The translations under genes were made by a program, and so were the position numbers. A DNA stretch of 9,685 bases from contig URYM01000050.1 of NCBI GenBank assembly GCA_900552095.1, positions 1 to 9,685 of the forward strand, written 5' to 3'. Positions 1 to 5,761 of this stretch are shown piece by piece (the stretch's first letter is position 1; every line of letters begins with the position of its first letter). The notes beneath the pieces are model-generated. The model made no database searches. It saw only the letters and a program-made list of their open reading frames with translations, and had not been told where the DNA came from. The stretch is from an uncultured Blautia sp. (GTDB lineage Bacteria > Bacillota > Clostridia > Lachnospirales > Lachnospiraceae).

Positions 1-49
1 ATCTACACGCGTAAGATCGTCGGCAGCGTCAGATGTGTATAAGAGACAG
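1..49 (+). other. Illumina Nextera i5 adapter (artefact)
   Basis: This is synthetic sequence, not genome. Positions 1-8 are the end of the P5 flow-cell primer (ATCTACAC), 9-16 are an 8-base index (GCGTAAGA, which I recall as Nextera i5 index 517), and 17-49 are the Nextera read-1 adapter ending in the 19-bp Tn5 mosaic end AGATGTGTATAAGAGACAG at 31-49. Genomic sequence starts at 50, where the tagmentation junction lies. It marks an untrimmed contig end, so the permease gene reading into it is cut by the library, not by biology. Confidence 0.98.
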
Positions 50-120
50 GTAACCAAGAGAATGGAAATCAACGCCGGAAGCAGATATGGATATGCCTTC
101 ACATTATTTTTTCTTCTCAT
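50..120 (-). CDS. ganP: Sugar ABC transporter permease, N-terminal fragment
   Basis: This is the 5' end of a gene truncated by the contig end. The ATG lies at 118-120 on the minus strand, and 23 codons are visible, reading MRRKNNVKAYPYLLPALISI and then LLV. A short basic N-terminus followed by a YPYLLPAL-type start of a first membrane helix is typical of MalF-type sugar permeases. It starts only 4 bases after the stop of the binding-protein gene, with a purine-rich GGAAAGAAGTGAGAAG ribosome binding region overlapping that stop, so the two are translated from one mRNA. The position directly after a family 1 binding protein supports a first permease subunit (GanP/MalF type). The second permease, MalG type, would be expected next, beyond the edge. 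The gene symbol is by analogy with Bacillus subtilis ganP. Confidence 0.75.
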
Positions 121-124
121 CTTC

Positions 125-1339
125 TCACTTCTTTCCTGAATTCATCAGTTCTACAGCCTCTTTTAACTGTTTTGTAATATTATCCGCCATCTCTCTGGGC
201 GTCATATCCCCCTGGAACATCAGTCTTACATTATTCATATGAATGTCCCAGAGCTGCCCCATCTCAGATACAGTAGGCATCGGCTCTCCCCTGTTAATCT
301 GCTCAATAAAAGCTTTCGAGATCACATCGCTTTGAATCTTTTCATTTTCCTGCTCAGAGAGTTTTGCAGGAATCCGATCCCCCACTTCATACAGATCCAT
401 CGCGCTGTTATCTATCAAATACATAATCAGATCCCAGGCAGCCTCCTGTTCCTCTGACTTATTACTTACAAAACTAATCTGAGTTCCAACAGGAGTTACA
501 AAATCATTCCCGTTAAAGGAAGGTACCGGCGCCACCGCATAAGGTGTTCCTGCAGAATCAAATCCGGCGCAGTCCCAGGGTCCTCCAATATAAAATGCTA
601 TCTCTCCGTTCTGGAAATTACTTCTTGCAATATCAGCAGTCACGCTGGAAGAAACAAAATTGTAGTCGCTGCACAGCTTATTGATAAATTCATATGCCTG
701 CACAGCCCCCTCATTATTCAGACCCAGATCATTCACGTCATACGCACCGTCTTCATAATTGAAAATATATCCGCCGCAGGCCCGGAGGAATCCCAGATCA
801 TAATAAATGCTGGTAGCATCAAACTGCACTCCACCTTTATCCTTCGCCGTCTCCACCAGTTCTTCCCAGGAAGCAGGGACTTCCGACACTTTTTCTGTAT
901 TATAAAAAAGTGCCACTGTCTCTACTGCCAGAGGAGCAGCAACCCGCTTTCCATCTACGTAGCATGCCTGAATCGCTGCCTCGGAAAAATCTTCATCCTG
1001 ATACAAATCTTCCGGTGTTTCTGCTGCCAGCCCTGCATTCACATAATCTGCCAGTCTGTCATTTGACAGCCCAATCACCGCATCCGGTCCGGATTTACTG
1101 TTTACTGCCTGTGCAAACTGCTGAACTTCCGGGGATTCGTGAATGACTTCAACCTCATAACCATTCTCTTCTCCCCATTTATCTGCACATGCTTGAATCG
1201 TATCTGCCTCTACCTCCATATTGGTCCAGACCACAAGATCCTTCCCTTCTGCTTTTCCCGTCTCTTTGCTTCCGCAGCCTGTCAAAGCCCCCGCTGCAGC
1301 TGTCACCGCCAGTACACACGCCAATACTCTTCTTTTCAT
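125..1339 (-). CDS. ganS: ABC transporter sugar-binding lipoprotein (SBP family 1)
   Basis: This is the extracellular solute-binding lipoprotein of a carbohydrate ABC importer, 404 residues, a normal length for the MalE/GanS/CycB type. The N-terminus is a lipoprotein signal peptide: basic MKRR, a hydrophobic stretch, then the lipobox LTGC with the lipidated Cys at residue 22, followed by a polar charged linker. The mature part has hallmarks of the family: a WEELVETAK segment near residue 160, and FQNGEIAFYIGGPW followed by YAVAPVPSFNG, which match the MalE-type F.xGexAm.inGPW...ygVaplP pattern. Many aromatic residues suit sugar stacking. The start ATG at 1337-1339 is preceded by AAGGAGAAGAG, which overlaps the GH53 stop codon, 13 bases away. 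The gene lies between a GH53 galactanase and a permease start, so beta-1,4-galacto-oligosaccharides are the likely ligand. The substrate is inferred from context, since sequence alone does not separate GanS from maltodextrin binders. Confidence 0.9.
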   Translation of the reverse strand: MKRRVLACVLAVTAAAGALTGCGSKETGKAEGKDLVVWTNMEVEADTIQACADKWGEENGYEVEVIHESPEVQQFAQAVNSKSGPDAVIGLSNDRLADYVNAGLAAETPEDLYQDEDFSEAAIQACYVDGKRVAAPLAVETVALFYNTEKVSEVPASWEELVETAKDKGGVQFDATSIYYDLGFLRACGGYIFNYEDGAYDVNDLGLNNEGAVQAYEFINKLCSDYNFVSSSVTADIARSNFQNGEIAFYIGGPWDCAGFDSAGTPYAVAPVPSFNGNDFVTPVGTQISFVSNKSEEQEAAWDLIMYLIDNSAMDLYEVGDRIPAKLSEQENEKIQSDVISKAFIEQINRGEPMPTVSEMGQLWDIHMNNVRLMFQGDMTPREMADNITKQLKEAVELMNSGKK

Positions 1340-1352
1340 ACTCTCTTCTCCT

Positions 1353-2426
1353 TCACATATTTTTCAAATCTTCCAGCGCCTGATTTGCATTGCCATCCCT
1401 GTCAAAAAGCGCCTGATTCCCCCAGGAATTTCCCGTTTCAGCCGTATCTTTCATATAAACACATCCAACCGGATCCGCCCACGCGCATTCCGGGATAGGA
1501 AGCCATCCCGGCTCCCAGTAAATAATCCCTCTGCCCCGTTCCTGCTTTACCGTGCGCACAGCCGCACACAAATCTTTCAAAAATGCCGCCTGCCCTTCCT
1601 GCGTAGCCGGATAGCCGGATGATTTTTCCAGTTCTTCCGAGAAAACCACTCCCGTACATCCCAGCGGATCCGTCGTATATCCAATCGAAGTCTCCGCCAC
1701 CACAATATCCTTACCAAAACGACTGCTGATATCGTTCATATTCTCAATCAGAAGATCCAGACTGCCATTCCAGAACGGATAGTATGACATGCCTATCAGA
1801 TCAAAATCAAGGTGATATTTTTCTATCTTCCCAAACCAGTTCCGATACAGCTCGTTATCTGTTCCAAAGTCCAAATGCAGCATAATCTGTATCTTCGGTT
1901 CCGTCTCCCGCACCGCCTGAATCCCGGCTGCAAGAAGTCTCACCATAGTCTCTGTATTTTCTGCTCTGCCTTCCGGCCACAAAAAACCATTTGTAATCTC
2001 ATTTCCCACCTGCACATATGCTGGCAGGTTCCCGTTTCTCTTCAATTTCTCAAGTGTATCTTTTGTATATTCATAAACAGCTTTTTCCAGTTCTTCTTCC
2101 TCAAACCCCTCCCACTCCTTTGGTTTTATCTGCTTTGCCGGATCAGCCCAGAAATCACTGTAATGAAAGTCCAGCATCGTTGCTATTTCCTGATCCGCTG
2201 CTCTCTTTGCCAGTTCCATTACCGTCTTTAAATCATTTGTGCCGCCTCCATAAGCCTCTCCCTCTTCACTGTAAGGATTATTCCACAGGCGCAGGCGTAT
2301 CAGATTAACTCCGGCAAGCTTCAGAATCTCAAAAAGATCTTTTTCTTCCCTTTTCCAGCGATAAACAGCTCCATGTTCTTCAAGTTCTCTTGTCATGGAG
2401 ATATCCGCTCCTTTGATAAAATCCAT
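1353..2426 (-). CDS. ganB: GH53 endo-beta-1,4-galactanase, no signal peptide
   Basis: This is an arabinogalactan endo-beta-1,4-galactanase, which cleaves beta-1,4-galactan chains (pectin type I arabinogalactan side chains) with retention. Numbered from the ATG at 2426 (357 residues), the GH53 landmarks run in order: FIKGADIS at 3-10, RLRLWNNPY at 45-53, LDFHYSDFWADP at 85-96, VGNEITNG with the acid/base Glu143, and VVAETS with the nucleophile Glu245. The length equals a bare catalytic domain. The protein begins directly at the domain start, with no signal peptide, lipobox or anchor, unlike secreted B. subtilis GanB, so a cytoplasmic role on imported oligosaccharides is inferred. An in-frame ATG three codons upstream (2435) abuts the G-run. 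The start at 2426 places AGGGGG nine bases away and is preferred. It is the first gene after the operator-bearing promoter, followed 13 bases later by the binding protein. Family assignment is near certain; the location is an inference. Confidence 0.94.
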   Translation of the reverse strand: MDFIKGADISMTRELEEHGAVYRWKREEKDLFEILKLAGVNLIRLRLWNNPYSEEGEAYGGGTNDLKTVMELAKRAADQEIATMLDFHYSDFWADPAKQIKPKEWEGFEEEELEKAVYEYTKDTLEKLKRNGNLPAYVQVGNEITNGFLWPEGRAENTETMVRLLAAGIQAVRETEPKIQIMLHLDFGTDNELYRNWFGKIEKYHLDFDLIGMSYYPFWNGSLDLLIENMNDISSRFGKDIVVAETSIGYTTDPLGCTGVVFSEELEKSSGYPATQEGQAAFLKDLCAAVRTVKQERGRGIIYWEPGWLPIPECAWADPVGCVYMKDTAETGNSWGNQALFDRDGNANQALEDLKNM

Positions 2427-2473
2427 TTTTCTCATCCCCCTTCTTCTTTTCAGTAAATATATTATTATATTAT

Positions 2474-2490
2474 TAGTAAATTATTTACTA
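2474..2490. promoter_or_regulatory. Operator of the galactan operon (likely GanR site)
   Basis: This is a perfect 17-bp palindrome, TAGTAAATTATTTACTA, with an odd centre, containing GTAAA-TTA-TTTAC. It lies just downstream of the -10 element of the GH53 promoter and covers the predicted transcription start, a classic repression position. The same arrangement recurs in the regulator's own promoter (3610-3626). A further half-site, AGTAAATAT, sits at 2452-2460, 23 bp from the matching half of the main site, and could be an accessory contact. Binding by the neighbouring LacI-family protein is inferred from the shared motif. Confidence 0.8.
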
Positions 2491-2495
2491 TACAT

Positions 2496-2524
2496 AATAT
2501 ATCATTATTCCACCGAATTGTCAA
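2496..2524 (-). promoter_or_regulatory. Sigma-A promoter of the GH53/transporter operon
   Basis: On the minus strand there is a perfect -35 TTGACA (2519-2524), a 17-bp spacer, and a -10 TATATT (2496-2501) preceded by an extended TGA element. Transcription should start near 2489, giving a leader of roughly 60 bases before the GH53 start. The near-consensus strength fits a promoter held down by a repressor at the adjacent operator. Confidence 0.85.
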
Positions 2525-2543
2525 GGCAAAAAGGGGATTCTGC

Positions 2544-2610
2544 ACAAAAAAGAGGCTGTCAAAAAAACACAAAAACTATCCTTTGTATTTCCTTTAACAT
2601 CCTCTTTTGT
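2544..2610 (-). terminator. Possible terminator after the regulator gene
   Basis: Directly after the regulator stop (2612-2614), the bases 2601-2610 can pair with 2544-2555. On the minus strand the arms are ACAAAAGAGG and CCTCTTTTTTGT, with about 45 bases between and T-runs in and before the second arm. The large loop and AT-rich stem make it a weak candidate. An alternative pairing of GCTGT around 2615-2619 with ACAGC at 2555-2559 competes with it. It may instead be leaky, allowing some read-through into the galactan operon. Confidence 0.35.
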
Positions 2611-2611
2611 T

Positions 2612-3586
2612 CTAACAGCTTTTCCGAAAAACCGGAATTCCATTAATAAAAACTGCTTTTGTTATCTTTCCTCCGTGAAGAACTCTTCCCCTCAATAAAT
2701 CAAGCGCTGTTTCACACAGGATCGGAACATCAATATGAAAGGTAGTAAGCGGCGGAGATACATATCGCGCAACGCTTACATCATTAATACTGAATACCGC
2801 AGCCTGATTTGGAATCTGTATTCCAAATTCATTAAATGCCTGCAGAAGTCCCACTGCCAGCGTATCACTGGCTACACAGACAGCCTTCGGTACTCTTCCC
2901 TCTTCCGCCAGCTTTTTCCCGGCACGATAACCTTCCGAAACGGTATATTCTTCTGTAATGAAAATATATTTTTCGTCCAGCAGTCCATAATACTCCATGC
3001 TCTGCCGGAAAGACCATTCCCGCACATCCATAGAAGGCATCCCTGTATCCAGATTTCTGTCTTTTCCTCCTACAAACCCAATATTCTTATACCCGTTCTC
3101 CACAAAATAATCTACCATCTGCGTCACAAAAGAATCCAGATTCGGACGTACAGAATCAAATAATTTTTCATCGGGAGAACTGTCAATAAAAACTCCTCTT
3201 TTATAGAGTTTCCTCAATTCTCTTCTCTCAAACTGCCCGATAGCTACAAAAGCTGCCGCCTCCTGGGGAATTGCCTCAAGTCCTTCCTTTCTGGTAATAA
3301 CCTGCAGCTGAATATTTGTCTTTTTTGCCTGTTTCAAAAGTTCTCTGCGGATAGACTGATAATAAACATCTTCCAGTTCATCTTTCCCTTCTATCCAATA
3401 AAGGAGGATCACGTTTTCTATCTTAGGATAAATCACCTTTTTTTTATAGCCAATCTTTTCTGCCGCCTGAAAAATTGCTGTCCGGGTCTCCGGACTGACT
3501 GAAATCCCCTCATCATAGTTCAGTACTCTTGAAACTGTCGCATTAGACACTCCCACCATTTCGGCAATTTCTTTAATCGTCGCCAT
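2612..3586 (-). CDS. ganR: LacI-family repressor, GanR/EbgR type
   Basis: This is a 324-residue DNA-binding regulator. Residues 3-22 form the LacI helix-turn-helix (TIKEIAEMVGVSNATVSRVL), followed by NYDEGISVSPETR and an AAEKIGY segment. Residues from about 57 onward form the periplasmic-binding-like sensor, with LLYWIEGKDELEDVYYQSIR, IGFVGG and YVSPPLTTFHID, all features I associate with Bacillus GanR and E. coli EbgR. The usual hinge-helix motif (PN..AR.L) after the HTH is missing; KKKVIYPK stands there instead. The start is supported by AAAGGAG seven bases before the ATG. It is divergent from the kinase-like gene and upstream of the galactanase operon in the same direction. An operator in its own promoter suggests autoregulation. 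The effector is probably galactobiose or a similar galactoside, by analogy. Repressor rather than activator is inferred from operator placement. Confidence 0.92.
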   Translation of the reverse strand: MATIKEIAEMVGVSNATVSRVLNYDEGISVSPETRTAIFQAAEKIGYKKKVIYPKIENVILLYWIEGKDELEDVYYQSIRRELLKQAKKTNIQLQVITRKEGLEAIPQEAAAFVAIGQFERRELRKLYKRGVFIDSSPDEKLFDSVRPNLDSFVTQMVDYFVENGYKNIGFVGGKDRNLDTGMPSMDVREWSFRQSMEYYGLLDEKYIFITEEYTVSEGYRAGKKLAEEGRVPKAVCVASDTLAVGLLQAFNEFGIQIPNQAAVFSINDVSVARYVSPPLTTFHIDVPILCETALDLLRGRVLHGGKITKAVFINGIPVFRKSC

Positions 3587-3609
3587 TGTACTGCTCCTTT
3601 GTCCATTAT

Positions 3610-3626
3610 TTAGTAAATATTTTACC
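3610..3626. promoter_or_regulatory. Operator in the regulator's own promoter
   Basis: TTAGTAAATATTTTACC contains GTAAA-TAT-TTTAC (3613-3625), the same half-sites with the same 3-bp spacer as the site at 2474-2490. It overlaps the -10 element of the regulator promoter completely, so binding would block RNA polymerase. Autoregulation is the inference. No central CG is present, unlike most LacI-family operators. Confidence 0.78.
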
Positions 3627-3647
3627 TTTTCTTCAAAATAAAGTCAA
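3619..3647 (-). promoter_or_regulatory. Sigma-A promoter of the ganR-like gene
   Basis: On the minus strand there is a -35 TTGACT (3642-3647), a 17-bp spacer, and a -10 TAAAAT (3619-3624), each one mismatch from consensus. Predicted transcription starts near 3612, within the operator, about 26 bases before the ATG. Confidence 0.8.
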
Positions 3648-3701
3648 CCTGCAGCTTTTTCCGGATCCCAAAAATTCGCCGCAAAATTTTCTGTAAATTA
3701 G

Positions 3702-3730
3702 CAGACATTTTTCCTAATTTGTGCTATAAT
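3702..3730 (+). promoter_or_regulatory. Promoter of the cytidylate-kinase-like gene
   Basis: The -35 is CAGACA (3702-3707, four of six matches), then a 17-bp spacer and a perfect -10 TATAAT (3725-3730) with an extended TGC element at 3722-3724. The leader to the ATG at 3781 is about 44 bases and holds the strong ribosome binding site AAAGGGGG (3766-3773). It is divergent from the regulator promoter, with about 55 bp between the two -35 elements. Confidence 0.75.
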
Positions 3731-3780
3731 ACTTTCATAAAACCAAGAGCTGTTTCATAACTTGCAAAGGGGGTTTCTAT

Positions 3781-4377
3781 ATGAATAATCGTATTATCAC
3801 AATCAATCGTATGTATGGCAGCAACGGACGTCTGATCGCCAAAGCACTCTCCGAACATCTGGGAATTCATTACTACGACAAGGAACTGATTCAGCTTGCC
3901 AGTGAAAAACAGAATATTCCCTACGAAGAGCTGGTAAAAGTAGATGAAAAGCGGGCCAGCCGCTGGGTTTATCCGGTAGACGATGCGATCCAGATGGCTC
4001 CGCAGTACCGCTTTAACCCAATGAATGATGTTCTTTTTGAAACTCAGAGCCAGATCATCGAAGAACTGGTCAAAAAGGAACCCTGCATTCTCGTAGGACG
4101 CTGCGCCAACTATCTGCTGCAGGATCGTGCACTGCGCATCTTTATCTATGCTCCCATGGAGTACCGCACCAAAGTCGTAATGGAGCGCCTTGGCCGGGAA
4201 GAGAAGAACGCCCGCGCCCTGATTAAAAAAATGGATAAGCAGCGGCGCTACTATTACGAATATTTCACAGACAGCGACTGGATGGATCTCTCCCAGTATG
4301 ATCTCTGCATCGACAGCAGCCGGTTCACTCAGGAAGAGATCATAGCCATGATTGCTTCTCTTTACAAAAAAGCCTGA
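3781..4377 (+). CDS. Cytidylate kinase-like family protein (Cytidylate_kin2)
   Basis: This is a 198-residue P-loop protein related to CMP kinase, of the family annotated as cytidylate kinase-like in Clostridia; its true substrate is not established. The N-terminal nucleotide-binding segment is ITINRMYGSNGRLIAKAL. Most relatives as I recall them have ISREYGSGGR, so here Asn replaces a glycine and NRM replaces SRE. Further landmarks are YYDKELI near residue 31, CILVGRCANYLL near 102 (the usual ..vGRcad.vL), a lid-like segment rich in Arg and Lys (VVMERLGREEKNARALIKKMDKQRR, shown in two parts: VVMERLGREE and NARALIKKMDKQRR), and YDLCIDSSRF near 178. The length is normal. The start is set by AAAGGGGG seven bases before the ATG. 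The canonical cmk is usually linked to ispH or rpsA, so this is probably the paralogous family and not the housekeeping enzyme. Confidence 0.85.
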   Translation: MNNRIITINRMYGSNGRLIAKALSEHLGIHYYDKELIQLASEKQNIPYEELVKVDEKRASRWVYPVDDAIQMAPQYRFNPMNDVLFETQSQIIEELVKKEPCILVGRCANYLLQDRALRIFIYAPMEYRTKVVMERLGREEKNARALIKKMDKQRRYYYEYFTDSDWMDLSQYDLCIDSSRFTQEEIIAMIASLYKKA

Positions 4378-4449
4378 GTTTTCCTGTTTATTTTCCTCCC
4401 GCCTCCGACATACTACTAAGGCAGACCCATCAGAAACGGAGGTGGAAAT

Positions 4450-4644
4450 GTGGGAAAAAAAGCAGTTAAGAAAAAGGCAGAGCGTCTGATGGAGGCCGCC
4501 GGCGAACTGGCGGGCGCTGTGAAAGATCAGGCGGAAGACCTGGGAGAGATGGCAGGCAAAAACGCCTCCCGCGCCGCGTCCAAAGCGCTTCGGAAGATGG
4601 AATGCCTTGCCGATTCTGCCAAAAGCAGGATGAAAAAGCGATAA
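4450..4644 (+). CDS. Small basic Ala/Lys-rich helical protein
   Basis: This is a 64-residue protein of unknown function with a GTG start. The start is fixed by an excellent ribosome binding site, GGAGGTGG at 4438-4445; the overlapping ATG at 4448 leads to a 13-codon frame and is rejected. Composition is 17 Lys/Arg against 9 Asp/Glu, rich in Ala, with no aromatic residue, no Pro, and a single Cys. The N-terminus GKKAVKKK and C-terminus SRMKKR are strongly basic, and the middle (AAGELAGAVKDQAEDLGEMA) alternates Ala/Leu with charges as a long amphipathic helix would. This recalls LEA/apolipoprotein-like or histone-like small proteins, but I cannot assign a family. It follows the kinase-like gene by 72 bases with no clear terminator between them, so co-transcription is likely. 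A strong terminator follows directly. Confidence 0.72.
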   Translation: MGKKAVKKKAERLMEAAGELAGAVKDQAEDLGEMAGKNASRAASKALRKMECLADSAKSRMKKR

Positions 4645-4645
4645 C

Positions 4646-4692
4646 AAAAAAATGGATGCTGGTCAGGGACTCCTGGTCTGTATCCATTTTTT
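4646..4692. terminator. Bidirectional rho-independent terminator
   Basis: This is a long hairpin between convergent genes. The outer arms AAAAAATGGAT (4647-4657) and ATCCATTTTTT (4682-4692) pair fully, and an inner stem GGTCAGG/CCTGGTC closes on a GACT loop with two G-U pairs. T-runs stand at the end on either strand, so it can stop both the small-protein transcript (stop two bases before) and the nrdAB transcript (stop 16 bases away). Confidence 0.9.
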
Positions 4693-4707
4693 GAACCTCC
4701 TCTTATC

Positions 4708-5751
4708 TTACAGATCATCCACCAGCGCCGTGCTCTTTGCATAAGCTGTACTCTTTGCCTCAAAGAAATCTGTCTTTACCATATTGGCATTGGAATACTG
4801 CCCCACCCAGCGCATACTCTCCGGCTCCGTCTCTTTTCCCGGATAGAGAATCTCAAATCCCAGGCTGCTAAGCCGTAAATTTCCCAGATACTGAATGTAG
4901 TCTGTGATCATTTCTCCTGTCAGGCCCGGAATCTGATCACCGATCACATAATGTCCCCAGGCAATTTCCTGCTCCACTCCTTCCCGCATCATTGCCCGCA
5001 ACAGAGACACGTTCTCTTCTGTAAAAAGCTGCGGTTCTTCTTTCTTTAATTCCCGGATCACATTTCCGAAGAGCCAGAGATGCGTATTCTCATCCCGGTT
5101 AATATAACGGATCTCCTGAGCGGATCCCGGCATCTTTCCATTTCTGCTCAGATTATAGAAAAACATAAAACCGCTGTAAAAATAAATTCCTTCCAGGATA
5201 TAGTTGGCCATCATCACCTTCAGCAGGGTAAAAGGATCTTTCTTCTCCTGAAATTCATTATAGAGATTTCCGATAAACGTGTTTCTCCGCAGCAGATGTT
5301 CATCCGTTTTCCACTGATAAAGAATTTCATTTCGCTCCACCGGACTGCAGATCGTATCCAGCATATAACTGTAGCTCTGGCTGTGCACACACTCCTGAAA
5401 TGCCTGAATAGACAGGCAGAGGTTGATCTCATTAGCCGTCACGTACTCTCCGATACAGGGGAGATTCGCTGTCTGAATAGAATCCAGGAAAACCAGAAAA
5501 CTTAAAATCTTATCATAAGCCCTGCGCTCTGCCGGAAGCAGATGGGGATAGTCTTTCACATCCTGCGCCAGATTGATCTCCTCCGGCACCCAGAAATTAT
5601 TCATTGCCTGGCGGTACCAGCCGCTCACCCAGCTGTAGCGCATATTATTAAAATCGTTCAAATTTGTTGTATTTCCCCCGATAATCCGCCGGTTTCGCAC
5701 CTCTGTATCTCCCTGCGGATTAAACAGCGGTTTCTTTTTCATTTCTGTCAT
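4708..5751 (-). CDS. nrdB: Class I ribonucleotide reductase beta subunit (R2)
   Basis: This is the radical-generating small subunit, which uses a di-metal centre to make the radical passed to NrdA. Numbering is from the ATG at 5751 (347 residues). The metal ligands are all present: Asp90 (FLDSIQ), Glu120 and His123 (QECVHSQSY), Glu187 (YILEGIYFY), Glu221 and His224 (RDENTH). Tyr127 sits at the radical position, and Trp54 in NNFWVPEEI matches the radical-path Trp of E. coli R2. The C-terminus is acidic (VDDL), suited to docking on NrdA, with a Tyr ten residues from the end. Start choice: GGAGG lies just before the ATG at 5751, giving a 10-base gap to nrdA. An upstream in-frame GTG (5781) would overlap nrdA and has no proper binding site. 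It is cotranscribed with nrdA and ends at the shared terminator. Confidence 0.96.
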   Translation of the reverse strand: MTEMKKKPLFNPQGDTEVRNRRIIGGNTTNLNDFNNMRYSWVSGWYRQAMNNFWVPEEINLAQDVKDYPHLLPAERRAYDKILSFLVFLDSIQTANLPCIGEYVTANEINLCLSIQAFQECVHSQSYSYMLDTICSPVERNEILYQWKTDEHLLRRNTFIGNLYNEFQEKKDPFTLLKVMMANYILEGIYFYSGFMFFYNLSRNGKMPGSAQEIRYINRDENTHLWLFGNVIRELKKEEPQLFTEENVSLLRAMMREGVEQEIAWGHYVIGDQIPGLTGEMITDYIQYLGNLRLSSLGFEILYPGKETEPESMRWVGQYSNANMVKTDFFEAKSTAYAKSTALVDDL

Positions 5752-5761
5752 CTTTCCTCCC

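Noticed and set aside
31..49. Mosaic end as a natural Tn5 transposon end
   Set aside because: It is joined exactly to the Illumina index and P5 sequence, so it is a library adapter and not a genomic mobile element.
3691..3703. CTGTAAATTAGCA as a third regulator operator near the kinase-like promoter
   Set aside because: Only the GTAAA half matches; the second half (AGCAG) does not, and such half-sites occur by chance in AT-rich DNA.
4378..4449. Terminator or promoter between the kinase-like gene and the small gene
   Set aside because: I found no convincing hairpin with a T-run and no good -35/-10 pair; only the strong ribosome binding site at 4438-4445 stands out.
3724..4647. 307-codon open frame on the minus strand
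   Set aside because: It lies antisense across two well-supported plus-strand genes with good ribosome binding sites and family matches; its protein has no recognisable motif and no binding site before its start.
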